This document shows positions 7,480 through 14,689 of a DNA stretch of 19,447 nt, piece by piece. The notes under the pieces were generated by a model. It saw only the letters and a program-made list of their open reading frames with translations. It was not told the DNA's origin and ran no database searches. The stretch comes from an uncultured Collinsella sp. (GTDB lineage Bacteria; Actinomycetota; Coriobacteriia; Coriobacteriales; Coriobacteriaceae): NCBI GenBank assembly GCA_902489665.1, contig CABUAT010000037.1:1-19447 (forward strand). Direction: 5' to 3'. Position numbers and translations under genes: made by a program. Position 1 is the first letter of the stretch. Every line of letters begins with the position of its first letter.

Positions 7480-9087
7480 ATGACGATCACCGAAATCGAC
7501 GAGAAGTTCATGCGCGAGGCACTGGCTGAGGCGCGCGCCGCCGCGGCGGTGGGCGAGGTGCCCATCGGAGCCGTAGTGGTGCGTGACGGCGAGATCGTCG
7601 CGAGGGCGCATAATCGTCGCGAGCTCGATCAGGATCCTTCGGCTCATGCAGAGTTCGCGGCCCTGTGCGCTGCCTCTCGGTCGCTCGGTCGTTGGCGCCT
7701 TTCCGATTGCACGGTCTACGTGACGCTCGAGCCATGCTGCATGTGTGCGGGGCTTATGGTTAACGCGCGCGTGGGGCGCTGCGTGTATGGCGCGAGTGAC
7801 GCCAAGGCGGGCGCGTTGGGATCCCTATACGATTTGAATGCCGACTCGCGCCTGAATCATCGGTTTAACGTGACGGCTGGGGTCCTGGCGGATGAATGCC
7901 GCGAGCTGCTGAGTAGCTATTTTGGCGGTCTGCGCGGAGCGGGCGGCGCTGATTGCGGTTGTGGGGCCGATCTTGAAGCACACGCCGCTCACGCCGCAGC
8001 GCTTACAGGTGCCAGTGAGGATGCTGGCGCGGCGGTTGACTTTGGTGCCGCATGCCGTCGGCCCCGCCGTGTGCTGCTGGCGATTGATTCCTTTAAGGGC
8101 AGCGTGTCGAGTGCGCAGGCGGAGGCGGCGGTTGCCGAGGGCATACGCCGTGTGTGGTCCGATGCCGAGGTGTGTACATTGCCGCTGGCAGATGGTGGCG
8201 AGGGAACGCTCGATGCCGTTGCCGCGTGCGGCGGTGAGATTGTGACCTGCGAGGTGGCAGGTCCCTTGGGCAAGCGCGCGTCTGCCCGGATGCTGGTTGA
8301 TGTCGAGTGCGAGTCGGCTGTAATTGAGATGGCCGAGGCGGCCGGCATTGGGTATTCGCCTTGTGCGGAGTCGGCGGCGTTGGCGGCCACAACCTATGGC
8401 GTGGGCGAGCTCATGCTTCGCGCGGTTCGCATGGGCGCAAAGACACTCTATATTGGTCTGGGCGGCAGCGCCACCAACGACGGTGGCGCCGGCATGCTGC
8501 AGGCGCTGGGCGCGCGTGTGGTCGATGATCAGGACTGCGATGTCGCCCCCGGTCTTGCGGGCCTTGAACACGTGTCGAGTATCGATTTGACGTTAGCGCT
8601 TCGTGCACTGAGCGGCGCTCGTATCGTTGTGCTTTCGGATGTCGAGAATCCGCTCGTGGGACGCCGCGGTGCGCTGGCGGTGTTTGGCGGGCAGAAGGGC
8701 CTGCCGACGGATGACGCTGAGGCGCTGCGCAGGTACGACAGCTGGATGGTCGGCTACGGTTGCCTGCTCGATGCGGCAATTACCGGGGTGCGGGCTCAGG
8801 GATTGTTGCGCGTGCCCGAGGGTGCTCGGACATTTGGCTCGGTGCTCGGAGTGCCCGGTGCCGGTGCCGCAGGCGGCCTGGGTGCCGCGCTGCTGGCGCT
8901 CGGGGCGGAGCTGCGTTCGGGCGTGGAGACGGTGCTCGATCTCGTGGGGTTTGACGAGCGCGTGCGCGATGTCGACCTGGTCATAACGGGCGAGGGCAAT
9001 ATGGACGAGCAATCCGCTGCCGGCAAGGCGCCGGTGGGCGTGGCCCGCCGTGCTAAGCGCTATGGAAGCGGTGTGGCAAGCCGGTGA
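7480..9087 (+). CDS. tadA: TadA tRNA adenosine deaminase fused to glycerate kinase (frameshifted end)
   Basis: One continuous frame joins two enzymes. Residues 1 to about 150 are a TadA-type deaminase, which turns A34 of tRNA-Arg(ACG) into inosine. Its zinc motif is HAE (His56, Glu58) and PCCMC (Cys86, Cys89). A low-complexity, Ala/Gly/Asp-rich linker (about 151-195) follows. Then comes a glycerate kinase of the GlxK/GarK family: DSFKGS, LPLADGGEGT, GGSATNDGGAG, FGGQKG, PGAGAAGGLG and ITGEGNMDEQSAAGKAPVGV. There is no stop and no good ribosome site before the kinase (for example at GTG 8071), so a fused product is likely. The ATG at 7480 follows GGGAAGG. The frame ends early at 9087, because normal kinase sequence continues in another frame to 9272. 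The kinase half is therefore probably defective unless the lesion is a sequencing error. Confidence 0.88.
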   Translation: MTITEIDEKFMREALAEARAAAAVGEVPIGAVVVRDGEIVARAHNRRELDQDPSAHAEFAALCAASRSLGRWRLSDCTVYVTLEPCCMCAGLMVNARVGRCVYGASDAKAGALGSLYDLNADSRLNHRFNVTAGVLADECRELLSSYFGGLRGAGGADCGCGADLEAHAAHAAALTGASEDAGAAVDFGAACRRPRRVLLAIDSFKGSVSSAQAEAAVAEGIRRVWSDAEVCTLPLADGGEGTLDAVAACGGEIVTCEVAGPLGKRASARMLVDVECESAVIEMAEAAGIGYSPCAESAALAATTYGVGELMLRAVRMGAKTLYIGLGGSATNDGGAGMLQALGARVVDDQDCDVAPGLAGLEHVSSIDLTLALRALSGARIVVLSDVENPLVGRRGALAVFGGQKGLPTDDAEALRRYDSWMVGYGCLLDAAITGVRAQGLLRVPEGARTFGSVLGVPGAGAAGGLGAALLALGAELRSGVETVLDLVGFDERVRDVDLVITGEGNMDEQSAAGKAPVGVARRAKRYGSGVASR

Positions 9088-9272
9088 TCGCCGTCGTGGG
9101 CGGTCGCGCTGACAATTTGGATGCGGTGTGTGAGCGGGGTATTGACTTGGTTTTGCCGATTTGCCGCAAGCCCATGGACCTGGAACAGGCACTCGATCCG
9201 CAAGAAGCCGCAACCAACCTCATCTGCGCCGGTGAAGCGGCCGCCCAATCCTACGACCTTGCCCGTATCTAA
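9057..9272 (+). pseudogene. Glycerate kinase C-terminal remnant in shifted frame
   Basis: After a stop at 9054-9056 this frame is open to 9272 and encodes the missing end of the glycerate kinase: KPVIAVVGGRADNLDAVC, then DLVLPICRKPMDL, then NLICAGEAAAQSYDLARI. It continues the family sequence that breaks off in the main frame. Deleting the 11 bases at 9064-9074, which look like an imperfect copy of the bases just after them, would join Tyr to GKPVIAVVGG exactly as in intact relatives. A single missing base after the GG at 9065 would also restore the frame. No slippery heptamer is visible, so programmed frameshifting is unlikely. A short protein starting at GTG 9084 is not believable. Confidence 0.8.
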
Positions 9273-9293
9273 AACCCATCCCCTCGATAAGTC

Positions 9294-9665
9294 GCGGTGA
9301 AATACGGAGCGTTTTTGCCTTTAAGGGGCCAATTCAGTCCGTATTCCACCGCAACTTCGAGAATGGCCATTCGAGGTTGGCCGCCTTGTGCCTTGGGTCG
9401 GACCGTTTGCCACGAAATGCGACCATCTACTACGTTAAACCGGCCACCTTCGACCATCCCGGAATTTGCAAAAACAAAACCGCAGGTAGAAAGCTTGCCG
9501 ATTTTCGAAAAGCCGGCTATGGTTGACCCCTGCGGCCTAAACGTAGTAGATGGGCCCTTTCTGTGGTGCGGCACCAAGCCGGTCATTTTGGGATCGGACT
9601 ATTTTGACTACTCATTGGCTGCTCTGGCAATCGGGCTGCAAAAGTAGTCAAAAAAGCTCCGTCCC
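9294..9665. repeat. Multi-hairpin intergenic element
   Basis: About 370 bp with at least three strong inverted repeats in series. Hairpin 1: GCGGTGAAATACGGA (9294-9308) with TCCGTATTCCACCGC (9338-9352), one mismatch. Hairpin 2: CCATCTACTACGTT (9423-9436) with AACGTAGTAGATGG (9540-9553), perfect, enclosing nested pairs CCGCAGG/CCTGCGG (9480-9486, 9529-9535) and a TCGACCAT/ATGGTTGA type pair. Hairpin 3: 9590-9612 with 9643-9665, imperfect, built on TTTTGACTACT and AGTAGTCAAAA. A GAATGGCCATTC palindrome lies at about 9361. Frames crossing it have no family look. It may be a structured RNA or an intergenic repeat family. Confidence 0.5.
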
Positions 9666-9677
9666 AAATTAGCTAGC

Positions 9678-9706
9678 TTGCTCTGGCGGGCGGGAGCAGG
9701 TAAGAT
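9678..9706 (+). promoter_or_regulatory. Promoter of the SRP RNA gene
   Basis: TTGCTC (9678-9683), exactly 17 nt, and TAAGAT (9701-9706). The predicted start about 7 nt later agrees with the 5' end of the SRP RNA stem. Confidence 0.7.
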
Positions 9707-9711
9707 ATACC

Positions 9712-9836
9712 GAGCGCCTAGCGCGTTCGATGGGTTCGGATGACGACATGTTCCGAATCTGGTCAGGTCCGGAAGGAAGCAGCCATAAGGAGCCTCTGTC
9801 GGGCATCCGAATCCATCGAGCGCACGGGCGTTTTTT
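9712..9836 (+). ncRNA. ffs: Signal recognition particle RNA, small bacterial type
   Basis: The RNA scaffold that with Ffh targets membrane and secreted proteins to the translocon. It carries the conserved domain IV sequence GGTCAGGTCCGGAAGGAAG (about 9762-9780) with the GGAA tetraloop and the asymmetric internal loop. The ends pair: CGTTCGATGGGTTCGGATG with CATCCGAATCCATCGAGCG, then CGCC with GGCG. A run of six T follows at 9831-9836 and with the terminal stem acts as its terminator. Size and single hairpin fit the short form without an Alu domain. It lies downstream of tadA, as in Bacillus, where dnaX follows; dnaX is not found here. Confidence 0.95.
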
Positions 9837-9849
9837 GGTGCCGCGACAT

Positions 9850-9944
9850 GGCCCGGCCGGCGGCGAGGTATTTGGTGTCTCGCTGGTCCTCGGCTGCGCC
9901 TGCGGGATCGCTCGACTACCAAACACCTCGCCGCCGGCCGGGCC
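9850..9944. repeat. 95-nt near-perfect GC-rich hairpin
   Basis: Positions 9850-9876 and 9918-9944 are complementary over 27 bases with one mismatch; the arms run from GGCCCGGCCGGCGGCGAGG to TTTGGT. The 41-nt loop (9877-9917) contains further GC-rich partial complementarity. It lies 14 nt after the SRP RNA T-run and has no T-run of its own. It is too long and too perfect for an ordinary terminator. A palindromic mobile unit or a structured RNA is possible. The following 9945-10086 shows nothing I can support. Confidence 0.6.
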
Positions 9945-10086
9945 CCGTCGTCCAAAAATCACCCGTTAAGGCGCGTTTATCTAATTTAATCTATCCCTTG
10001 CGGAATGCGGCTTGCTGGTGTTGTCTGGGCATTGATGGCTATGTGGTTCAAGAGGCGGCGGTGCCGTTGCTTGATTTTTTGCAGTT

Positions 10087-10127
10087 AAAGAGGTCCGTTT
10101 CCCTAGGTGGGGAAACGGACCTCTTTT
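10087..10127. terminator. Bidirectional terminator downstream of the LANTG protein gene
   Basis: AAAGAGGTCCGTTTCCC (10087-10103) pairs perfectly with GGGAAACGGACCTCTTT (10110-10126), 6-nt loop, followed by TTTTT on the plus strand and, less strongly, a T-rich tract on the minus strand. It should end the minus-strand gene at 10172 and stop plus-strand read-through. Confidence 0.85.
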
Positions 10128-10171
10128 TGTCTCTGGGCTTGTGGATTGGCGAAGACAATAACCGCTGGCAG

Positions 10172-10663
10172 CTATTTTGAGTTCTTGATGCGGCGTGTGG
10201 CAGTGGCGGTTATTCCGAGTCCCATGGCGGCGATTCCTGCGAGTGCTATTGCGCTCGGCGCTGTGTCGCCTGTGTTTGCGAGCTTGTCGGCGGTCGTATT
10301 TGTTTGCTTGCCGTTGCTCGAGTTCGCTTGCATGGCGGGAAGGGGTTTCCTCCATTTGGCGGCTTCCGCCACCACCATGTCGTAGAGTTCTTGAAATGCG
10401 GCAATGTCATCATCGATTTCCGCAAGTTTCTCGGGACTTGCGGCGTCTTTTGCGGCCTCGAGGTTTTTGAGCGCTTCCTGCATGGCTGCATACGCTTTTT
10501 CTTTTGCGGCGGCCGCGTCTTCCGTCTGCAAGGCAACTGCACCGGTGGGGGAACTGGTTTCCGCCGCTATCGCCGTTGCGGGGGCGATTCCCGCGACAAG
10601 TGCCGCGGAAAGGGCGATGCCCATAGTTGCTCGTCTTGCTCTTCTTGCGAGAATGTCGTTCAT
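10172..10663 (-). CDS. Small secreted protein with LANTG sortase anchor
   Basis: A 163-residue exported protein of no recognised family. The N-terminus has a basic region (RRARRAT) and a hydrophobic stretch ending in ATAIAAE, a likely signal peptidase site near residue 33. The middle (about 48-104) is helical, rich in Ala, Lys and Glu, and may form a coiled coil. Then comes a Ser/Asn/Thr-rich spacer. The C-terminus is a complete cell-wall sorting signal: LANTG (128-132), a hydrophobic helix (about 136-154) and a basic tail (RRIKNSK). LANTG is a variant of LPXTG, so sortase attachment is expected though no sortase is in view. GAGGTG sits 5 nt before the ATG. Its promoter has a TGATATACT extended -10 box. 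Role unknown; a small surface protein or linker is the most that can be said. Confidence 0.88.
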   Translation of the reverse strand: MNDILARRARRATMGIALSAALVAGIAPATAIAAETSSPTGAVALQTEDAAAAKEKAYAAMQEALKNLEAAKDAASPEKLAEIDDDIAAFQELYDMVVAEAAKWRKPLPAMQANSSNGKQTNTTADKLANTGDTAPSAIALAGIAAMGLGITATATRRIKNSK

Positions 10664-10713
10664 CTCGGCACCTCATTTCAAGGGTTGGCGACTCACTTGG
10701 TAGCACTAAGGTA

Positions 10714-10722
10714 AGTATATCA
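10714..10722 (-). promoter_or_regulatory. Extended -10 promoter of the LANTG protein gene
   Basis: On the minus strand, TGATATACT is an extended -10 element (TGN then TATACT at 10714-10719). A weak TTCAAG lies 18 nt further upstream. The leader to the ATG is about 45 nt. Confidence 0.55.
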
Positions 10723-10765
10723 GGCGGTTTACCTGCTCTTGAATCTCGCCAGAAATAACGAGCTG

Positions 10766-10795
10766 TTTACTCGTCTTTTGGGGCGGCAGTACTAT
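10766..10795 (+). promoter_or_regulatory. Candidate promoter of the second ABC exporter operon
   Basis: TTTACT (10766-10771), an 18-nt spacer and TACTAT (10790-10795). A short inverted repeat ACGAG (10758-10762) / CTCGT (10770-10774) overlaps the -35 region and could be an operator half-pair. Confidence 0.4.
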
Positions 10796-10839
10796 CATGG
10801 TTCGAATTGAGTGTGAATGATGATAGGGAGCGCCTTTTT

Positions 10840-12702
10840 ATGATTGAGCTGCTCAGGCGTTTTGGCGGTAAGTTTCGCCGCTATATGGTGATTGGCCCTG
10901 CGTGCAAGCTGATCGAAGTGATCTTTGACCTGCTGACGCCGCTGGTGATTGCCCAGATGATCGATAAGGGCATCGGCGCACGCGATGTGAACGCTGTCGT
11001 CCACTACGGCATGGTGCTCGCCGCCATGGCCGTGATCGGCATCTCGTTTACGCTCGTCTGCCAAAAGATGGCGGCGCTGACCTCGCAGGGCATGGGCACC
11101 GACATTCGCGGCGCGCTCTACGAGCACATCAACAAACTGAGCTACGCCGAGCTCGACCGCTTTGGTACGCCGTCGCTCATCACGCGCATCACCAACGACG
11201 TCAACCAGGTGCAGCTCGCCGTGGCGCTGGGCGTGCGCATGCTCATCCGCTGGCCTTTCCTGGCGGTGGGCTCCATGGTCGCGGCCCTTGCCATCGACCT
11301 TAAGCTCGGCATGATCTTTTTGATTTGCACGCCCGCCATCGGCCTGGTGTTTTGGTTTGTCATGGCGCGCTGCATTCCGTACTACAAGCAGCTGCAAGCA
11401 AAGCTCGACCGCATCGCGCTCATTTGCCGTGAGGGCCTTTCGGGCGCCCGCGTGGTTCGCGCCTTTGTACGCGAGGACCACGAGTGCGAGCGTTTTGCCC
11501 AGGCCGCCGACGATCAGGCCAATACTGCCATCGCGGTGGGCAAGCTCTCGTCAATCCTTAACCCCGTAACGTTTTTGGTGATGAACCTGGGCGTGTGCGC
11601 CATCCTGTGGGTGGGCGGCATCCAGGTCAACGTGGGTGAGCTTACGCAGGGCCAGGTCATGGCGTTTGTGAACTACATGACGCAGACCCTGACCTCCATC
11701 GTGTACGTCGCCAACCTGGTCGTGGTCTTTACCAAGGCGAGCGCGAGTGCTTCGCGTATCAACGAGGTGCTCAACTGCGAGCCGAGCATCACCGACGAGG
11801 GCAATCAGTCGGTCGCGCTGCCCAAGCCGGGCAATGTCGCTCCAGTTCCTGCGCTGAGCTTGAGCCATGCGAGCTTCTCCTTTGGCGCCGGCGCTGCCAA
11901 CGCCGTCAACGATGTGACCCTGGAGCTCCCGCTGGGCAAGACGCTCGGCATTATTGGCGGTACGGGCAGTGGTAAGTCCACGCTCGTCTCGCTCATCCCG
12001 CGCCTGTACGATGCGGGCACCGGCAGCGTGAGCGTGATGGGCGCCGACGTGCGCACCTGGCCGCTCGACCAGCTGCGCCGTGTGGTCGCGACCGTTCCGC
12101 AGCGCGCGTCGCTGGTGAGCGGCACCATCCGCAGCAACCTGACCTGGCGCGACGAGGCTGCGACCGACGAGGATCTCTGGGCGGCGCTCGACATGGCGCA
12201 GGCGAGCGAGTTCGTGCGCAACAAGCCGCAGGGGCTCGATGCCCCGGTCGAGGCGGGCGGTAAGAACTTCAGCGGTGGCCAACGCCAGCGCCTGACCATC
12301 GCGCGCGCCCTGGTGGGCTCGCCTCAGATATTGATCATGGACGACTCTGCCTCGGCGCTCGACTTTAAGACCGACGCGGCGCTTCGCCATGCCATTCGCG
12401 AGCGCAGCGTGCGCGGTGCCGCCGAGGGCGGGCTGCCGCTCACGACGGTGATCGTAAGCCAGCGCGTCTCGACCGTTCGCGATGCCGACATGATCTGCGT
12501 ACTCGACCACGGCTCGGTTGCGGGCCTGGGCACGCACGATGGGCTGTATGCAAGCTGCCAGCTCTACCGCGAGATCTGCCAGTCGCAGCTTCGCCGCGAG
12601 GAGCTCGAGGGCCAGCAGGGGAGTGCGGCGCCCACGTCCGTCCCAAGTCCCGCGTCCGCCCCGGCTGCCCCGGCATCCACTTGCGCAAAGGAGGGCTGCT
12701 AA
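10840..12702 (+). CDS. ABC exporter subunit, degenerate-site half
   Basis: A 620-residue half-transporter: permease domain with six expected helices (about residues 20-320), then a nucleotide-binding domain. Walker A is GGTGSGKS at 373-380 (Lys379) and the signature is canonical FSGGQRQR (478-481 SGGQ). The catalytic Glu after Walker B is Asp (MDDSASALD, Asp501-Asp502) and the H-loop His is Gln (SQRVST, Gln541). This is the TM287-like, non-catalytic half, and it matches closely the gene cut at the window start, down to the shared ALDFKTDAALRHA. The ATG at 10840 has GGGAG 10 nt upstream; an in-frame TTG at 10807 is less likely. The C-terminus carries an extra Ala/Pro/Ser-rich tail (about 583-620) absent from the first operon's subunit. 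The next gene starts directly after the stop. Confidence 0.95.
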   Translation: MIELLRRFGGKFRRYMVIGPACKLIEVIFDLLTPLVIAQMIDKGIGARDVNAVVHYGMVLAAMAVIGISFTLVCQKMAALTSQGMGTDIRGALYEHINKLSYAELDRFGTPSLITRITNDVNQVQLAVALGVRMLIRWPFLAVGSMVAALAIDLKLGMIFLICTPAIGLVFWFVMARCIPYYKQLQAKLDRIALICREGLSGARVVRAFVREDHECERFAQAADDQANTAIAVGKLSSILNPVTFLVMNLGVCAILWVGGIQVNVGELTQGQVMAFVNYMTQTLTSIVYVANLVVVFTKASASASRINEVLNCEPSITDEGNQSVALPKPGNVAPVPALSLSHASFSFGAGAANAVNDVTLELPLGKTLGIIGGTGSGKSTLVSLIPRLYDAGTGSVSVMGADVRTWPLDQLRRVVATVPQRASLVSGTIRSNLTWRDEAATDEDLWAALDMAQASEFVRNKPQGLDAPVEAGGKNFSGGQRQRLTIARALVGSPQILIMDDSASALDFKTDAALRHAIRERSVRGAAEGGLPLTTVIVSQRVSTVRDADMICVLDHGSVAGLGTHDGLYASCQLYREICQSQLRREELEGQQGSAAPTSVPSPASAPAAPASTCAKEGC

Positions 12703-14562
12703 ATGAATCCGTACACTTCCTCCGGTTCGGTCGCCACGATGACGGCCAACGTGTCCGGTAACGATAACCTCAACGACCTGGGCGACGGTCCGCGCCAGCC
12801 CGGCGATCCCGAGCGCTACCCCGTAGGCGCGGTGACCCGCCGTCTGCTGGGCTACGTTCGTCCGCACCGCATTTCGTTTGCTGCATCGTTTGTGAGCGCC
12901 GCCATCTCGGTGGTCTTGCAACTCTATACGCCCATCCTCATCGGCGAGGGCATCGACCTCATCGTTGCCGTCGGGCAGGTGGACTTCGATGCGCTGCTGC
13001 CGCTCGTTACCAAGCTCGCGATTGTCGTGGTGGGCGCGGCGGCCTTCCAGTGGCTGCAGGGCTACTGCGTCAACCGTCTGTCCTACGAGACGGTGCGCGA
13101 CATGCGCGTGGAGGCGAGCGACAAGCTCAGTCGCATGCCGCTCAGCTTTATCGACGGCCATGCCCACGGCGACCTCATGAGCCGCGTGGTCAACGACGTC
13201 GATCAGGTGGGTGACGGCCTGCTGCAGGGCTTTACGCAGCTCTTTACCGGCGTCATCACCATCGTGGGCACGCTCGCGTTTATGCTCTCCATCAACCTGA
13301 CCATGACGCTTGTGGTGGTGCTCGTCACGCCGCTTTCCATTTTTGCAGCCGGTGCTATTGCCAAGCTCTCCAACAAAAGCTTTACGGCACAGCAGCGTAT
13401 TCAAGGGCAGCTCGGTGGTCATATCGAGGAGTACGTAGGCGAGCAAAAGCTTGTCGACGCCTTTGCCTACGGTCCCAACGCCCAGCAGCGCTTCGATGCC
13501 CTCAATGCCGAGCTTTACACTGCGGGCGAGCGCGCACAGTTTATGGGTTCGCTCTCCAACCCCGGCACGCGCTTTATCAATAACATCATCTATGCCGTGG
13601 TCGCTGTGATCGGCTGCGTGGGCGTGATCACGGGCGTGCCCGCGGCGCTTACGGTGGGCGGCGTGCAGATCTTCCTGTCCTATGCCAACCAGTACACCAA
13701 GCCGTTCAACGAGGTCACCAACGTCATTACGCAGATCCAGACGGCGTATGCCTCGGCGCGCCGCATGTTTGCGCTGCTCGATGCCCGCGAGCAGGAGCCC
13801 GATGCGGCGGATGCCGTGGAACTTGCTGCCCCGCAGGGCGAGGTCGCCTTTGAGCATGTGGACTTTAGCTACGTGTCCGACCGCAAGCTGCTGCAGGACA
13901 TCTGCATCGAGGCCAAGCCCGGCATGCGCTTTGCCCTTGTTGGCCCCACGGGCTGCGGAAAGACGACGCTCATCAACCTGCTGCTGCGCTTTTACGATAT
14001 CGATGCCGGCCACATCACGGTTGATGGCAGGTCTTCGCGTGACTACACGCGCGCAAGCCTGCGCCATGCCTTTGGCATGGTGTTGCAGGATACGTGGCTG
14101 TTCGAGGGCACGGTGGCGGAAAACATCGCCTACGGCTGTCCCGACGCCACGCGCGAGCAGGTTATCGAAGCTGCCAAGCGCGCGCATGCGCACAAGTTTA
14201 TCGTGCAGCTGCCAGGCGGCTACGATACGGTCATCGGCGAGGACGGCGGCACGTTTAGCCAGGGTCAAAAACAGCTGCTGTGCATTGCGCGCGTTATGCT
14301 CACCGATCCGGCGATTCTGCTGCTGGACGAGGCAACGTCGAGCATCGATACGCGTACCGAGCTGCAGGTGCAGGCGGCATTCGACGAGCTCATGGCCGGC
14401 CGTACGAGCTTTGTCGTGGCGCATCGCCTGAGCACGATTCGCAACGCCGACTGCATTCTGGTCATGCGCGACGGCCAGATTATCGAGCGCGGCACGCACG
14501 ACGAGCTGCTAGCGGCAGGCGGCTTCTACGCCGAACTCTACCGCAGCCAGTTTGCCCAGTAA
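12703..14562 (+). CDS. ABC exporter subunit, catalytic-site half
   Basis: A 619-residue partner of the previous gene; its ATG follows the upstream TAA with no gap, with AAGGAGG at 12688-12694, 8 nt before. After a 40-residue polar N-terminus comes a permease domain, then the ATPase: Walker A GPTGCGKT (414-421, Lys420), altered signature FSQGQKQ (SQGQ 519-522), Walker B with catalytic Glu (DEATSS, Asp542-Glu543) and H-loop His574. With its partner it forms one working site (this Walker A/B with the partner's SGGQ) and one degenerate site, as in TM287/288. Its ATPase resembles that of the gene at 473-2479, so the two operons are paralogues. Substrate unknown. A TTTGCCC/GGGCAAA hairpin overlaps the stop. 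Confidence 0.95.
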   Translation: MNPYTSSGSVATMTANVSGNDNLNDLGDGPRQPGDPERYPVGAVTRRLLGYVRPHRISFAASFVSAAISVVLQLYTPILIGEGIDLIVAVGQVDFDALLPLVTKLAIVVVGAAAFQWLQGYCVNRLSYETVRDMRVEASDKLSRMPLSFIDGHAHGDLMSRVVNDVDQVGDGLLQGFTQLFTGVITIVGTLAFMLSINLTMTLVVVLVTPLSIFAAGAIAKLSNKSFTAQQRIQGQLGGHIEEYVGEQKLVDAFAYGPNAQQRFDALNAELYTAGERAQFMGSLSNPGTRFINNIIYAVVAVIGCVGVITGVPAALTVGGVQIFLSYANQYTKPFNEVTNVITQIQTAYASARRMFALLDAREQEPDAADAVELAAPQGEVAFEHVDFSYVSDRKLLQDICIEAKPGMRFALVGPTGCGKTTLINLLLRFYDIDAGHITVDGRSSRDYTRASLRHAFGMVLQDTWLFEGTVAENIAYGCPDATREQVIEAAKRAHAHKFIVQLPGGYDTVIGEDGGTFSQGQKQLLCIARVMLTDPAILLLDEATSSIDTRTELQVQAAFDELMAGRTSFVVAHRLSTIRNADCILVMRDGQIIERGTHDELLAAGGFYAELYRSQFAQ

Positions 14563-14581
14563 GCAAGCCCGTGGGGCAAAT
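14551..14581 (+). terminator. Possible weak terminator at the end of the second ABC operon
   Basis: TTTGCCC (14551-14557), within the last codons, pairs with GGGCAAA (14574-14580), followed by TTAAT. Short and without a long T-run, so termination may be partial. Confidence 0.4.
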
Positions 14582-14590
14582 TAATCAATC

Positions 14591-14630
14591 GACAGACGGT
14601 GGTTTACATCTGTCACGTTAGTACTAAGAT
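14591..14630 (+). promoter_or_regulatory. Promoter of the flavodoxin-like gene with inverted repeat
   Basis: TTTACA (14603-14608), 16 nt, TAAGAT (14625-14630): a good promoter match. GACAGACG (14591-14598) and CATCTGTC (14607-14614) form an inverted repeat (7 of 8, the other a G-T pair) lying over the -35 box, a usual place for a repressor operator. Confidence 0.55.
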
Positions 14631-14689
14631 AGTCATCTAATAAATTGCATTAGTGGCTTTAGTTTTGGGGGATACGAGGCAACGTGACT

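Noticed and set aside
9057..9087. Programmed ribosomal frameshift in the kinase
   Set aside because: No slippery heptamer or downstream structure is visible; a DNA-level lesion or sequence error is simpler.
9084..9272. Independent small protein starting at GTG 9084
   Set aside because: Its sequence is the continuation of the glycerate kinase and the start lacks a ribosome site.
9730..10180. Open frames covering the SRP RNA and the long hairpin
   Set aside because: They overlap a certain RNA gene and a palindrome, and show no family resemblance.
11551..14499. A 982-codon open frame on the minus strand across the second ABC operon
   Set aside because: It is a shadow of two well-supported ABC genes caused by codon bias in GC-rich DNA. 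Its translation is rich in His, Arg and Ala, with no domain and no ribosome site.
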